A stretch of 48,812 nucleotides of DNA from Dissophora ornata (lineage: Eukaryota > Mortierellomycota > Mortierellomycetes > Mortierellales > Mortierellaceae), in assembly GCA_025201705.1 (NCBI GenBank), contig MU616726.1, forward strand, positions 1 to 48,812, written 5' to 3'. Shown here piece after piece: positions 1-12,467 of the stretch. The first letter of the stretch is position 1. Every line of letters begins with the position of its first letter. The notes under the pieces are model-generated. The model was not told the origin of the DNA. It was given only the letters and a program-made list of their open reading frames with translations, and searched no databases. Made by a program: the position numbers and the translations under genes.

Positions 1-719
1 TTTTTTTTGTCGCTCAAGTGGTGGACTCATTGACTCTTACCGGTGACCAGGTTCAAAAGTCGGAAGAGGGACGCGCCTTGAGCCATATTGGACAATCAGT
101 GGAGACGAGATGCAGAGAGAGAGAGTGAGAGAAGGGGGGAAGGAAGAAATAAGGAGAAGAAGGCTAGGTTTAAGACTACAAAAACAAGATGAACAGGAAG
201 AGAAGAGAGGATGGCGATGGAGGCAAAAGGAATAACAAATGCATTGCAAACTTTTTTTTCTTTTTTCATAAAACACACACTCATCACCTCGCCTGGATGT
301 GTCGTCTCACCTTTTTCATCCGTCTCGGTTTCCGGGTGACTGGTCCGGCGCTCGATTGGTCGAGCTGCTCGCCTGTGCTCGCTGATACGTAGCATTTCAT
401 TTCATATGTGTAATGTTTCTGCTTTCTTGCCTTAATGACGTCCTGTCGTACTGTACACGATGCCGTAGATCGCGTTTTCAGTTTCAAGACGCGACTCACA
501 TTTTTTTAAAGTCTTTAAAACTCAATGAATCACATGTCAACGTCTCCTCCCAAGACAATTTTCACTGTGGCAATAACATCAACAAAAAAATCTTTTTTCT
601 TTGTTGATCTGTTTCTATGGAGTAATACATATTTTTTTTTTCTCAAAAAAAAAAAACAAGATGGGCGGGGGCAGAGGAGTGGGAGATGATATGATGCTTT
701 TGAACCATCAGTCGGTCAT
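1..719. other. 3' flank of AAT1, no gene seen
   Basis: This is the region downstream of the minus-strand aspartate aminotransferase gene. It is AT- and purine-rich with several T-runs, and its short open frames on both strands lack any recognisable similarity or splice-consistent structure. I see no gene in it. Confidence 0.6.
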
Positions 720-2675
720 TTACTTGGTGACCTCGTGGATGGCCTTGGCAAGGTACGCAACGTTCTTGCTCGAGATACCAGCGACAGAGATACGACCATC
801 CTTGGTCAAGTAGACGTGGTGCTCAGTCTTCATCTTCTCGACCTGCTCGGCGGTCAAGCCGGTGTAGCAGAACATGCCGATCTGGTTCGTGATGTGGTCC
901 CAGTTCAACTTGGACTTGTACTCGTTAACAAGGTGATCCTTCAGCTGAGTGCGCATCGTGATGATGCGATCGGCCATCAACTTGACCTCCGTCAACCACT
1001 CTGCGTTCAACTCGGGTGTGTTCAAGACAGTCGCGACAATGCGGGCTCCATTGACAGGGGGGTTCGAGTACATAGGGCGCACAACAATCTTGATCTGAGA
1101 GTCCACACGAGCCTTCTCCTCGGTGGAGGACGTCACCAGACTGAAGGAGCCTGTACGCTCACCATAGAGACCCATGTTCTTCGCAAACGACTGGGAGAGA
1201 GCGACCAGATGGCCGTCCTTAACAAACTTGCGGAGAGCATAGGCATCCTTGTCGGTGCTGCCGGAGGCAAAGCCCTGGTAAGCCATATCGAAAAACGCAA
1301 AGTGGCCGGCATCCTTAACGACCTTGGACAGCTCGTCCCATTGAGCCTGGGAGGGATCGACACCAGTAGGGTTGTGTGCGCAAGCGTGCATCAAGATGAC
1401 GGAGCCCTTGGGAGCATTCTATATATGATATACACGAATAAATACAATTCAGCAGGTCAGTCCACGGATACTTCGGGGCAATGATGTCGCTGCATTTGCT
1501 TTTCTGTACTTATCATTACCTTGATGTCGTTCACCATGCCAACAAAGTCGAGGCCGTTAGTGTTCTTGTCAAAATACTTGTAGTAGTTGACCTCCAATCC
1601 CGAATCCTTGAAAATTGGGATATGGTTGCCCCAGGTAGGCGTGGGGACAAAGATCTTTTTGCTGGTAGGGAACCATCTGGCGAGGAACTCTCCTCCAACA
1701 CGAAGTGCACCAGTGCCCGAGATGGTCTGGGTGATGGCAATCTATAACGGAGAGCAGAGAGTGCATCATGGCGGAAGGACGAGCTATGTTAGTCCCACGA
1801 TTAATCTATGTCGCCAACACGCGATAACAACTACTGTGACTTACGCGACCCTCGTTCAGGGGAGCGCTGTCGGCACCGTAAGCGAGAAGAGCAGCACCCT
1901 TGGTGAACTCGGGGACTCCAGTGATGCCAGCATACTCCTTATCAAGAAGATCCTTCATAATCTTGTCCTCTGCCTGTTTGAGAGATGCATAGAAAATCCG
2001 TTTAGTCTCCATTGCTGAAATCTCATAATGCGACGAAAACCCTCAATCAATACTCTACCTTGCGGACACAGTTCAACACGAAAGGCTTGCCTGCATCATC
2101 GCGATAGGCACCAACACCAAGGTTCATCTTGCGCGAATCAGTGTCCTTCTTGAATGCCTCGGTGACGCCGAGAATGGCATCAGGGGGTCCTAAATAAAAA
2201 TAAGGTTGGAGGTCGTCAGCAGCTGGGCATCTTTTGAAAGGAGCGCAGGTACCACATAGTTCATCCTTTTCGCTCGATCTTTGGTCCAGCAGTCTAGCCT
2301 TTCGAGCAGTGGAAAAGACACCGTCTGGACATTTTGCTTTGCCATTTTATTCTCTTGAGGCGTGATCCCCTTCTTTCAACCCCCCACAGCTGCCTAACCG
2401 GCTTTCTGCCGATAGCTGACCGGTTAGGGTGCTATTAATAGCTGGCCATTTGGGAACACTGCTCCAAAGAACGTGTCGTGTCTAGCTCCCCTACTACACT
2501 TCTTATGAGAAATGGGGGTATGGGGCCACCAAGCTTCATATCTCCAAGATGAGAACCTACCCATGGGAACGTTGGACCAGACCGAGGAGAAACGGACGCC
2601 GATGGCGGCGGTGGGACGAAGGGTGGCGCGAGTCAAGGCGACGCGAGCGAGGGTTCTGGAGTGGGCGGCCAACAT
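720..2675 (-). CDS. AAT1: Aspartate aminotransferase, mitochondrial
   Basis: This PLP-dependent class I aminotransferase interconverts aspartate/2-oxoglutarate and oxaloacetate/glutamate in the mitochondrial matrix, as part of the malate-aspartate shuttle. Five exons on the minus strand (2675-2561, 2189-2059, 1973-1845, 1741-1520, 1418-720) join with GT-AG borders and consistent phases into about 431 residues, the usual length of mitochondrial forms. The first 30 or so residues ([20 protein letters not shown]) form an Arg/Ala/Thr-rich amphipathic presequence. Exon 2 contains [11 protein letters not shown]. Exon 5 has the AHNPTGVDP loop and the PLP-lysine segment [16 protein letters not shown], with the lysine near residue 279, and the conserved C-terminal GRISVAG. 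The ATG at 2675 was chosen because it opens directly into the presequence. The cytosolic paralogue is excluded by this leader. Confidence 0.95.
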
Positions 2676-3755
2676 GTTGGTGATGATCTTGCTGCTGAGA
2701 TGAGGATGGGAAGAAGAGAGTTGAAAGGAAGAAAAGGAGAAGGAAGAGCGAAACAGAAGAAGGAGAATGGAGCGTTGAGGATTGGAGGATGGATCAGATT
2801 GATCGCAAGGGCAAGCAAGCTCTGTCACGAGAAAGAAAGACCGCACATGAGGATGACATGGAGCGCTTTTCTGCTCTCCCGGGTGCGGGGTTTTGCGGGG
2901 TTGTTGCCTCTTTAAGAAACAATCCGCCTAAGAGAATATTTCGATCGCGCTCGGTGGGAAGGTTCTTCTCCACATGCACTCCAGGACCTGCAGGCCATTT
3001 TTACTATAATAACACCTATCCTACGCGCCATGATGGATCGAGGTGGTGTCAACACTGAGGGCATTGCCAGTGAATTTCAAGGAAATAAAGGAAACAGTCG
3101 GAACAGCTGTTCAGCCGACAACTGCTTTCTGCTTTCTGCGACGCTCCGTGTGCAAGTGACAAATTGCGGGAATAAATTGCCACCAATCGCGTCTGACTTT
3201 TTTATTTGGGAATAGACGCAGAAAGCACGGTACCCCAGAACGTATCCCTTTCACGTGCACCAATCCAACCACCACGAGAGTTTGGAAGAGCAACCAGGAT
3301 CAGGGTCTCAGCACCTCATCCTTCGCGGCAGATAACTGAGCTGCAATGACAGGGCGAGAGACACTCGGCCTGGGGGCGGTCTTGAAGGGAACGAGGACGC
3401 ACCCCCGATTTTATCCGAACAACGAAGAAGCAAATGGAGGAGTGTTTCGATGAGCTCGGCATCGACAGTTGTGGTGGTAAAAGTCTGAGCTGGTCCCCTC
3501 TTCTGAGCTGCCTGTATAGTTTATTTAGACTACATGCAGTCGAGTCTAACGAGAAGCTGCTGAACCAAGCCCACGATAGAATTGGTGAAGGCCTGCCTCC
3601 TTTTGCAATTGTTAATGTGGCTGAGTGTTTTTCATTTCTTTTTTTCTTTTTTCTCTTCTTGTTTTTAACTTGTGACTTGGAAGTGAGTTGCCTTGGCCAG
3701 CCCACCTTTGCCAATCGGGTTCTGTGTCCATCTCACTCCCTCCAACGCAATCATA
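2676..3755. other. Divergent promoter region AAT1 / IPI1
   Basis: About 1.1 kb lies between two divergent start codons. It holds a CACGTG at 3252-3257 and T-rich tracts near 3635-3665. A plus-strand open frame from 3434 (starting MEECFDELGIDSCGG) has no similarity I recognise and runs into a poly-T/F stretch, so I do not call it a gene. Confidence 0.5.
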
Positions 3756-6700
3756 ATGCCAAAGTCGAGCAGCAAGAGGAAAAAAGAAAAGAATGCCGAC
3801 TTCAAGGTGAGGAAGAAAGCCAGGAACATGAGCTCTGGAAGGGAACCATGGCAGACGCCACAGTGTAAACCCCACCGACTAAGGTCAAGGCGTTCTCCAC
3901 CAATATCACCTGGCATACAAATGTATATTGACGCTATCGCTGCTCCTGCAATTCCCGTCTGCCCATGACAGAAAACCAAGTTGAAAGTCGGAAAGAAGAA
4001 GGCCGTGGCCGACAACTTCACGGACACCTCGTTCAAGTCAAAGGGTACAACAAGGAGCTTTTGCTATGATTAACTACATATCCACGAGTGGGTATTGAGA
4101 ACCCCAGGCATTTTTTCTAACGGCCACCGTCCGCATTTTGCCTGCAGCTATTTCACTCCCTAGCCAGTCGATCAGCCATGACAAGGCCGCTCTCCTCACA
4201 AACTCGCGCAATGTCACATTTGCAGAACTGATGACCCAACTAAAGCACTATAGCCCAGGAACCCGCAAGGACGCGCTCTTAGGTTTGCGGGATCTCTTTC
4301 ATCGCCACCCGCATCTCTTGCCCCTCCACTTGGGTGTGCTCATTAACACTGTGGTGCGATTAATGATCGACGATGTACGTAACTACCCGACTTACTAAGC
4401 TAATATGTGCTGAGGCATCATTGCGACCAAAAAAAAATAGAAAAGAAAGGAAAACACTCACAAATCTTTCTGTTTCTTGATCTTATAGTCCAGCATTGTG
4501 CGCAAAGCTTTGCAAACTTTCCTCGCGGAATTCGTTCCAATGCTTGATCCTCGGGACATCCACCCATTTTTACCCCTCCTAATCGTCTACACCTGCTCAG
4601 CCATGACCCACATCCTGGAGGATATTCGAGAGGATGCTTTAAAGTTCATGGATTTGTGGGTCGCTGCGGGAGGACAGATAGTCGTTAACGGTTTCTGGGA
4701 TAAGGTATGTTGAATGAGCAGCGATCCTTAAGTAGCTAAGCCTTGGGAGCGCATTATCACCTCTGACACAAAGTTTTTCACACCGTTCCTTTCTAGATCA
4801 TGCCCAACTACATTTCGCTTTTGACTTCAGACTCGAACGCCACTAATGCCTCCAAGCTCTCGAGCGCTATGTCTTTTTCGGCCTCAACAGCCAGTGGAAT
4901 GGTGGGTGGAGCAGGATCCACATCATCTGCCTCCAAGGTTGTCGCTTCTGCCAGCACAGGAAAGAACGCGCCAGGATCGCTCAAAGCCAAGAGCGATGTT
5001 CTACAAAGTTTGGCAGGGTTTTTACAGGAGGGTCTTGGAGGAGAAGGGAGTGAGAAGGATCCATATTGGTTCCTCCGGAATTTTTTAGGAACTGCACACG
5101 CTCGAAAATCATTCAACACAGCCAGAACCCATTTCGGTAGCCATGATGACTTGCCGAGGGTTAAGAACGGGAGGAAACGAAAGGCACCAACATCTAAATC
5201 AGCTAACAGAGCCTCTGGACGGTCAACCCGTAGAAAAGCAGATGTGAGCGACGCAACAAGCGAAGATGATGATGACGGTAGTCAAGAGGATGACGAAACG
5301 GACGATGAAAGTAGCGATGCTGCGGATCTTGTCGAAACGTCGCCCGAAGCATTAACAGCGCTTGACCCCTCACCAGTCGTCTCCTTCAGTCGTGCAAGCC
5401 GAATTCATCAACCGCTCGCCACAAATCTTATTCACCCTTCTGCTGTATTCTCATCTATCTCACAATCAATTTTTGGACAAGCACAGGACCCGAGCAGCAA
5501 CCCCGCGGAATCCGCCAATATCCATATCAGAATTTTCCCACAGCAAGGAGGAGCTGCTGCATCTGGAGCTGGAGCTAATGCCGGTGCCAGTGGAAGCGGG
5601 AAGAAAGGCGGAGACAGTCTTGGTGGCGTTCAAGAGAGACTTTCACAGATTAAGCCTCTTATTTCCACTTTACACCCTTTGCTGCTGTCCATCTGGCTGG
5701 ACACTGCGCCCTCCGTCTTTGCCACTACCACCACAATCCACGCCAACCACGCATTGACGATCGTACATCTGGTGCTGAAGATCTGGGGCATCCTCTGGAG
5801 GGCGGCCCTCGCTCGTCCCAAGAAAAGAAATGTGGACACTGAGGAGGAGAGACAGCTAGAGAGAGAGGAAGAGAGATGGCTGGAAGATTTTTTGCAGAGT
5901 TTGCTCAGACATGTTCTGATCTACTTTCCGTTTGGCAAAGACACGGTGGGATTGACGGACTCCAAGGTAGGGTTTGATATCAGCGGGCAACATGCTGCCT
6001 GTAGTGTTTTAACAGTATTTTAATCCAGTATCTTCGTCTTGTCTTCTATGACTATTTCCCCGAACTATTAGGTGGCTGCGCTTTTGCAGGACATGAACAC
6101 TGTCTACTGTGAGCTTACATCGCTGTTTTTACTTGGGTCTGGAATTGGGAGGATAAGGCGCGTGTCTAGGGACAGCGTAAATCACCCAACATCGGCTCTA
6201 GATTCTCTACAGCCTAAAGCAAAACAGACCCCAAAGACTTCCTATCGGCCTTCCAATAGAGATGCGAAGAAGAGCAAATTGGCAATCGAAGAATCATCGT
6301 CATCGTCTTCTTCAGACTACGACAGTGAGGAAGAGGATGGAGCGCTCCAGAGCCAAGTCATCGAGAGCGATAACATGATCTCTATTCAAGTCGAAACTCC
6401 AGCATGGGCAGACCAAGTGGTTGACTTCGTCCTTGATGCCCTGGGGTGGATTAACCCGGAGAATCAGGACGATAACGAGGATGCTACTGAGGCAACACCA
6501 TCGCGCATGAGCAGTGCTTCGACAGATTTCAAGTCACAGCATTTGGTAGCCCTTCTTCCTACACTTTGGACTTTGCTGAACTGTCTGGAAACGCGGCGAA
6601 AAGAATGGGTCTTTGAGGCGCTTATAGCGTACTTTGATAATGCCCATGTGCAAAGCGGCTCTAAGAAAATTGTACTCGAATTCCTCGCCTTAGTAATCAA

Positions 6701-7509
6701 GGTATGATTCTATACATCCCGTTCATAATTGCTTCCACACCAAGGTAACTTCTCGATTCCTACCCGTATGGATATTAACCGGCTCTCCGTCGACACCATG
6801 TAGCTGCAATCTCACCCCCATTATACGGGATCCTTCTGCGTCATGATCCCCGGTGCTCGTACAGGGGCAGTTCAAAAGACGCTGACAGGGCTTACAAGGA
6901 GGAAGCGGAAGGAGCAACAAGCTTCGATTACCAAAATGTCCAGCCTCCTTTCTTCCAGCTTACTGAAGCTTCCGAAGCTCCTATGGGATCTAGGAACAGA
7001 GAGAGTCGAGACCAGCCAGACGGTGCTTGATCTTTTGGCGTGGGTAACGGTTGTTGCAGGCGACAGTCATGCAGACGCTGCACATGAAGAGGAACGCAAG
7101 CTGTTTCTGAGGACACTTCAAAGCTACCTTGCCCTCTTTTTCTGTGTTACTGTTCAAGGAAAGGATGGCAAAAGAACGGTGATGGGACCTTTTGTGGACC
7201 TCCCTCCTGCGTTGCAGAGACGGGCCCTTGAGATTGTGTTTTACTCTGGAGTGGTCCCAGTCGATCCCTTCTTCGGCGAAAACGTAGTTTCGCAAAGGAA
7301 AGCGGTCTCTCGTGACCAGAAACAAGCACCTCTGCTTGCCGCGGTCAAGTCGTGTTGTGACAGTAAGACGCGTTGCGACCATTCCGATTTACGTGATATG
7401 TATTGTATCGGAATGTCAGTCATTAATAGAGAACTCTCTTCTTTTTGTAGTGGGCAAGCTTTCGGAGGATATTAGACTATATGTCCTAGAGACGCTCAGG
7501 ATATCGTAG
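3756..7509 (+). CDS. IPI1: Pre-rRNA-processing protein IPI1 / TEX10
   Basis: This is a subunit of the nucleolar/nucleoplasmic Rix1 complex (Rix1-Ipi1-Ipi3, PELP1-TEX10-WDR18 in animals), needed for ITS2 processing and late 60S subunit maturation. Eight exons (3756-3806, 3972-4044, 4148-4374, 4489-4704, 4797-5966, 6072-6701, 6804-7362, 7451-7509) join in phase to about 994 residues. The N-terminus is Lys-rich (MPKSSSKRKKEKNADFK). The family core follows at about residues 42-189: FAELMTQLKHYSPGTRKDAL, then RKALQTFLAEFVPML and ILEDIREDALKFMDLWV, which read as HEAT-like helices. An acidic Ser/Asp linker and a basic NGRKRKAPTSKSANR patch lie in exon 5. It is much longer than yeast Ipi1 (about 334 residues) and close to animal TEX10, so the long alpha-solenoid form is the likely one. 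Exon 8 adds only 19 residues. Confidence 0.9.
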
Positions 7510-7997
7510 TACGTCGATTATATTCGTTTCGAGATTCCTCCGTCGTTTCAAATTCTTGGAATAAAGTCCCCGAAAGGGAGAGGCATGCATGACATTGTTT
7601 AAAAAAACATTCACACCAAATCCTTTGAGTTCACCGACATTTTAATATGCTGACCATAACTGGAGAGAATTGAATGAATGAGTATGCCAGGAGAGTAGAG
7701 AACTTCTCCTTATGTTTTATATTGGATATGGGTACAATGGGTCTGGACAGCTATGATATCAAGGCTGATACTGCTACAATTGAAATGAAAAAAAGCGAGC
7801 GAAAATGTTGTACAGCTACAAACAGAAAAAAGAAAACAGGCTAAAAGAGGCTCAAGCTACTGTACAGCATTCATATACAATGGGGAAGGAAAAAACAACG
7901 TGTGATGAAAATGCTGGGATATGAAAGTGGAAAATGAAACTGTTGGCGGCAAATATACAATGAATGGAATTAAGAGGGAGCTCAGACCAGGACCAGA
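7510..7997. other. Convergent 3' flanks
   Basis: This is AT-rich sequence between the convergent ends of IPI1 (+) and the 233-residue gene (-). It contains A-runs but no gene. Confidence 0.5.
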
Positions 7998-8699
7998 TCA
8001 GAAGGCCAAAGTGCTTGTGAGATCAGCGGCCAGATCGATGTCGTCCGAAGAGGTGCCCTGGAAGAGCTGGGCATAGCAACTCTGGCTGCAATCCTCATCA
8101 TCATCAGGGCTAACAAAGGCCTGCTCGAGCATCAGGCGCTTGCGGGTATTTCGGCTAGACATCACATAGACAGGGCTGTCGGAATCGTCAGATGCCTCCT
8201 CTCTGTCCTCATCCTCGTCCTCCGATCCCATGAAAGCGTAGGTGGAGCACCGCTTCTTCTTGAACTGCATCAAGGAGTCCACTTGGTACTCTAGCTCTGA
8301 TGGGGATGACGACATGACAGGATAAAAGTCTGTGTCCAAGCGATCGAGCGCCACAACGGTGGCTGCGGCAGCTGCGCAAACAGGACTAGGGTAGACGGCC
8401 TCCACGTTGAGATAGGAGGTGGAGCGTGAGTGGGGCTCCTCAGGAACACGCAGGCCCTTCCCGATCAGACAAGAGACATCTGAAAGGACTGGGGTAGTGG
8501 GAGCAGAGAGGTAGGCAGCGAGCTCCGATGGCTCGATATCAGGGATGAGGAAGGCCAGAAGCTGTTCCTCTGTCGGTGAGAGCGGAGGCGTGAACAGCAG
8601 GGACTCGCTGCTAGTTCTGCTGTGACAGGCGCCGGTGGGCTTTGGCGAGTATGTCTGAGGGGACGATAACGAAAGTGCGGGAGAGATTGACATAGCCAT
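7998..8699 (-). CDS. Unidentified Ser/Pro-rich acidic protein
   Basis: This single open frame of 233 residues starts at an ATG (8699) with a second in-frame ATG two codons later. I do not recognise a family. The N-terminal half is Ser/Thr/Pro-rich with clustered SP/TP sites (LLFTPPLSPTEEQLLAFLIP, then SAPTTPVL), the pattern of proline-directed kinase substrates. The C-terminal half has basic patches (QFKKKRC, NTRKRL) separated by two acidic stretches (GSEDEDEDREEASDDSD and SPDDDEDC). It ends in a hydrophobic-acidic tail (DDIDLAADLTSTLAF). There is no signal peptide or membrane span. The composition suggests a disordered nuclear regulator, which is inference. A CACGTG sits 75 bp upstream of the ATG (8774-8779). 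Codon use and the clean Ser/Pro composition support a real gene. Confidence 0.65.
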   Translation of the reverse strand: MAMSISPALSLSSPQTYSPKPTGACHSRTSSESLLFTPPLSPTEEQLLAFLIPDIEPSELAAYLSAPTTPVLSDVSCLIGKGLRVPEEPHSRSTSYLNVEAVYPSPVCAAAAATVVALDRLDTDFYPVMSSSPSELEYQVDSLMQFKKKRCSTYAFMGSEDEDEDREEASDDSDSPVYVMSSRNTRKRLMLEQAFVSPDDDEDCSQSCYAQLFQGTSSDDIDLAADLTSTLAF

Positions 8700-11543
8700 G
8701 GCGTGCGACGTGTCTTCGTGAGAAGTGTGTGGATAAAAATGGAAGTGTTGTGAACGCGACGTTGGGTGTGGGTCACGTGCAGGAATGGTGCCGAGGGTGT
8801 GTGTTATTTGAGACTGTGGAGGAGGGAACGGGGTCGGGGCGGGGAGGAGGGCGTTGATTATTTCCCGTTTTAGGACTGAGACGGATGGTGTGGACGAGAA
8901 ACAATGACGGAAATGGAAGGAGGGAAGATCAAGAAGCGAAGAGAAAATAAAAATAAAAAGGGCGAGATTGGGAATGAAGAGAAAACATGGCCAGGTATAT
9001 ATACGATTTCGAAATTTGTCTAGCGATTGAATTGAACTGAATAGTGTCGCAACAAAGGGAGTATTGAGTCCGCAAACGAAGACAACAATACAATGTCATC
9101 AGCATTGTGCGAGCCCAAACAACAACGGTCAGCCGGAAAGGACCAGAAACAGGAAGAACAAAGGGAGGGCAGGCAGCGTGTGAGTCGGAGATTGGACGAA
9201 ATGGAAGCGGACGAGGGAAATGGGAAATACGACACAACAAAAAAGCAAGGGCGCGCACCTGCTACTCACACACTGCATATCACGCAGGCGCGCCTGCGTT
9301 TAGTCGAGATTGCGGAGTTTAGGTTTCCTTTTGTTTGCGACTCAATCACTCAATCGCACTCAGTATTTCAGGTAACCGAGGGGGTGCACATCGACTCAAT
9401 AGAATAGAATTAAGTACTGTAGTGCAGAATAGAATTAGATCGCATTATAAATGCGTGATACAATTGTTGTGAGCTGAGCTGAGCTGAGGCACACATGGAG
9501 CGAGAAGCGAGGAGAGAGGACAGCCGAAAAGGGGTCTTGTTTGTGTCTGTCTCTGATTTGATGGGTGTTGTTTTGTGTCCTTTTGGTTCGATGACATCTC
9601 TTTTTTTTTTTTTGTCCTCCTGTTCGCTATGACTCTCGGAAAGGGAAAAGGGAAAGGGAGAAGAACGAGACGAAAGGGGCTCACGCATTGCATGAAGCTG
9701 CCAAACCTTTTTTAGCAAGCAAAAAAAACTATCGTTCTCGCAGTTCTTTGTCTCACCCTCTCCCTCGCTCGTTCGCTCCCTGTGCTCAAAGGTATCTCCC
9801 TCACACCGCGATCGCACCCTCTAGCACACGCGCTAACTTGCCCGCTCACGTACGCTCACACAAGACAACCAAAATGCATTATGTATAAAATGTGATCGGC
9901 TGTTGATTTATGAATAGAATCTGATTCAATACATCCCTATTGTTGAGGGCCGAGGCAATATACTTTCCCGATTATACAATGCGCTAGTAATATAAAAAAA
10001 TATAAAAAATGCACAATCGGACCAAATGAAGAACATGTGTGAGTGCATGTCATCATCCCTCCAATGGCCGCCTGGCTGTGCATGTAAACCAAAATCATAG
10101 GACAGACTTGGTCCCTTGATTGCTGGTTTTTTTTAACTGCCGCCGATTACGACTGCATGATGAAAGGCTCAGGAAGGCGAGATGGATGGGACCCGACAGC
10201 GTGTTCGCCTCTTTGTTGTCTCTGAGCCGTGTGGCCCTTGTCGCGGGCATTAATTTAAGGAGTGTAACTATACATGCAACATTTTCGTCTCTGTCCAAAA
10301 CACGTCAAATGTTGCGTGATGCACGTAAACATACGCACGCACGCACAAACACACCCACATACCCCCACTTGCTCATCTCTGTTGGCTGTAGTGAGGAAAG
10401 AGGTGGAAACGCGTGGTTTTTGTTTATGAAATACGTTTTGCAAGCACATACTCCGTTGTTTCCCTCCTTAGATCCGTTCATGCGCACTTTGATTCTATCC
10501 CCGTTCTTCATTATTCTTTCATGGGTCACATGCCTCGTGAACACGATGTAGGCTAGTGTAGATGATCGTTCCAGATGAATGTTGCGCCTCCGAGTGCGAG
10601 CGTGAATGACAATAGACTTGTCAGCCTCTTCCCAATTTTACAGAGTATTACATATGAAACGGACCCTGTTTTGCGTGCGAGAATGCGGGTGTTTGTGCGT
10701 GTTCCTGTGTACGTTCGATATGCATCATAACAGGCAGGGTGCGCGTTTTTTTCCCGCTGATGCAGACACGAGTCTAAATTTTCCGCTAAAGAGTGCTAGC
10801 CTGCAGGTTGGTGTGGACCTGCTTGGAGAAATCGGGTCGGGGCCTGGTCTGTAGCGCATTCGTCTACACCACTATTAGCTTATCATCACCCTCATCCCCC
10901 ATCCCTCATCCCCTGAATGTGTTCTCACTTTGTGCATGAACCAGACAGGGTCTACTTCTACTGGTCCACTCGGGATATTATTTATCTCCCGGGATCTGTG
11001 TGGCTAATTTTATCACCAATCGCTTTTTGAATAATTATTTCGGAGCCTCCAAACGGCATCAGAGGTCAAATGGGCTTTTTCCCTTGTGAGTTAAGTTCTG
11101 GACTCTTCCCAAAAGAGATACATGCATACTTGGCACCAGCTGTGCATATTATTCGTATATGGAGGACGTGGCGAATGGAGAACAACAGCGACTTCCTCTT
11201 CATCATCACTATTAAAAAAACCCTTCTCTCCATTCAGTCAGTCAATTATATCTCGATATTAACAGAGCCGCACCTCATCGGTGTGTGGGCTGTAGCAAGT
11301 ATTGTTCTGTTGTTTCACAAAGTGTGTCTGACCTCCTGTCCAATCTGTGTCGTGAAGCAAGGATTACTTCTAAAGTTCAGGAGAGTGAATGTCTATTGGC
11401 TCTTCGACGGACAAGTCGGCTTTGTTTACCGTACACACACTCACTGTTGAAGGCGCAACAAATAACGCAGCTGCGTCGCCACCATCTTTCACTCCCGCTC
11501 CGCCATAGACTGCGCAACAAAAAATGCACAAAGAATTCAAAAA
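8700..11543. other. Long non-coding stretch
   Basis: About 2.8 kb without a gene I can support. It contains GAGCT repeats near 9470, a perfect 18-bp palindrome (9282-9299), a CA-rich low-complexity block near 10330-10370 and many short frames lacking coding character. The near part is presumably the promoter of the 8.0-8.7 kb gene. The rest may hold a gene I cannot recognise or non-coding transcripts. Confidence 0.5.
9282..9299. repeat. Perfect 18-bp palindrome
   Basis: ACGCAGGCGCGCCTGCGT is identical to its own reverse complement. It is GC-rich in an otherwise AT-rich region and could form a cruciform or bind a dimeric regulator. It lies about 590 bp upstream of the 233-residue minus-strand gene. 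Confidence 0.85.
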
Positions 11544-11617
11544 TGTTTGTACTCGGACTTGAACCGAGGACCGTCTGTGTGTTAGACAGACGTGATAACC
11601 AACTACACCATACAAAC
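11544..11617 (-). tRNA. tRNA-Val(AAC)
   Basis: The minus strand folds as a complete cloverleaf: acceptor GTTTGTA/TACAAAC with discriminator A, D-arm GTGTAGTTGGTTATCAC, anticodon arm TCTGT-CTAACAC-ACAGA (anticodon AAC), and T-arm CTCGG-TTCAAGT-CCGAG. There is no intron. TTTTT follows just downstream as a Pol III terminator. A palindromic ATCACGTGAT begins 54 bp upstream of the 5' end. Confidence 0.95.
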
Positions 11618-11670
11618 TTCTACTGTTGAAGAGTAGGATTCCTTGCATAATTTCAATAGACTTTTACTGA

Positions 11671-11680
11671 ATCACGTGAT
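11671..11680. promoter_or_regulatory. CACGTG palindrome upstream of tRNA-Val(AAC)
   Basis: ATCACGTGAT is a 10-bp perfect palindrome with a CACGTG E-box core, the type bound by bHLH factors such as Cbf1. Its core begins 56 bp upstream of the tRNA 5' end. The same extended palindrome recurs upstream of the other two tRNA genes. Confidence 0.55.
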
Positions 11681-12447
11681 ATTGAATCGGTGGCTTATTT
11701 TCAATGCCAGCTTAATTTTTGACCTTTTCGGTACTCCCCTGGCAATCGCGCACACAGTGATACACAAGTTCGTTGGACACCTCGAGAAACAAGCGACTGA
11801 GCTCATCTGGAAGCCCAGATGTAAGACAACGGTCGGACGCGAGAAGGAGCGTGGCATCACGGCAAGAGACAATAAGGCAAAGTACACCGGGCCCCGAGGC
11901 GAGTGGAGCGATGGCTATGGATACATTTGTGAAGATGGTTACTGTCCCTGCGGTGGGCGACGCGTCTGGAAGACCATGAAGGCGGGATCTGTCCAGGACC
12001 CACACTTGACCCACATGACGTGGACCGCACGTTGCTACAGAGCCTGCTGGGAAAGAGGCACCTGGGAACGATGGAGAGGATGGGGAGGATTGGGTTTTGG
12101 TAGATGTCTTCAAATCTTTAACACCCTGACGAGGGGTGGCAATTACGTGGGCCCACTGGGTTAGCCCATGGGAGCGCGACTGGCTATATAGCGTTGGTGG
12201 ATACCTTCATTGCGAAGGGGGACATTATTCGTAGATTTCTACATAGGATTTTGGCTTTGTTTTCGTCGCGTTATTAAACCAGAGAGACATGTTGTTATTA
12301 AAATAATAAAAAAATGCCCATAAGGTGTTCACGCAACACACCCTGCATCTTAGCCTGCGATCCACAGACAGACCAATTGCCGGAAGGACATGCGTGACCA
12401 GCGTTGGCAAATACTTTCATTACAGTTATCACTTTCCCACACCGATC

Positions 12448-12465
12448 TTATTTTTTAAAAAATAA
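12448..12465. repeat. 18-bp AT palindrome
   Basis: This is the perfect palindrome TTATTTTTTAAAAAATAA, about 140 bp downstream of the Asterix stop codon. It is immediately followed by the 13-bp tandem duplication. It could be part of a transcription end. Confidence 0.7.
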
Positions 12466-12467
12466 AG

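Noticed and set aside
3434..3868. Plus-strand frame starting MEECFDELGIDSCGG in the AAT1/IPI1 promoter region
   Set aside because: Runs into a poly-T tract, overlaps the IPI1 first exon in another frame and has no similarity I recognise.
11712..12164. Overlapping open frames on both strands between tRNA-Val and Asterix
   Set aside because: No recognisable similarity, no ATG for the minus-strand frame, and incompatible translations. Kept as intergenic.
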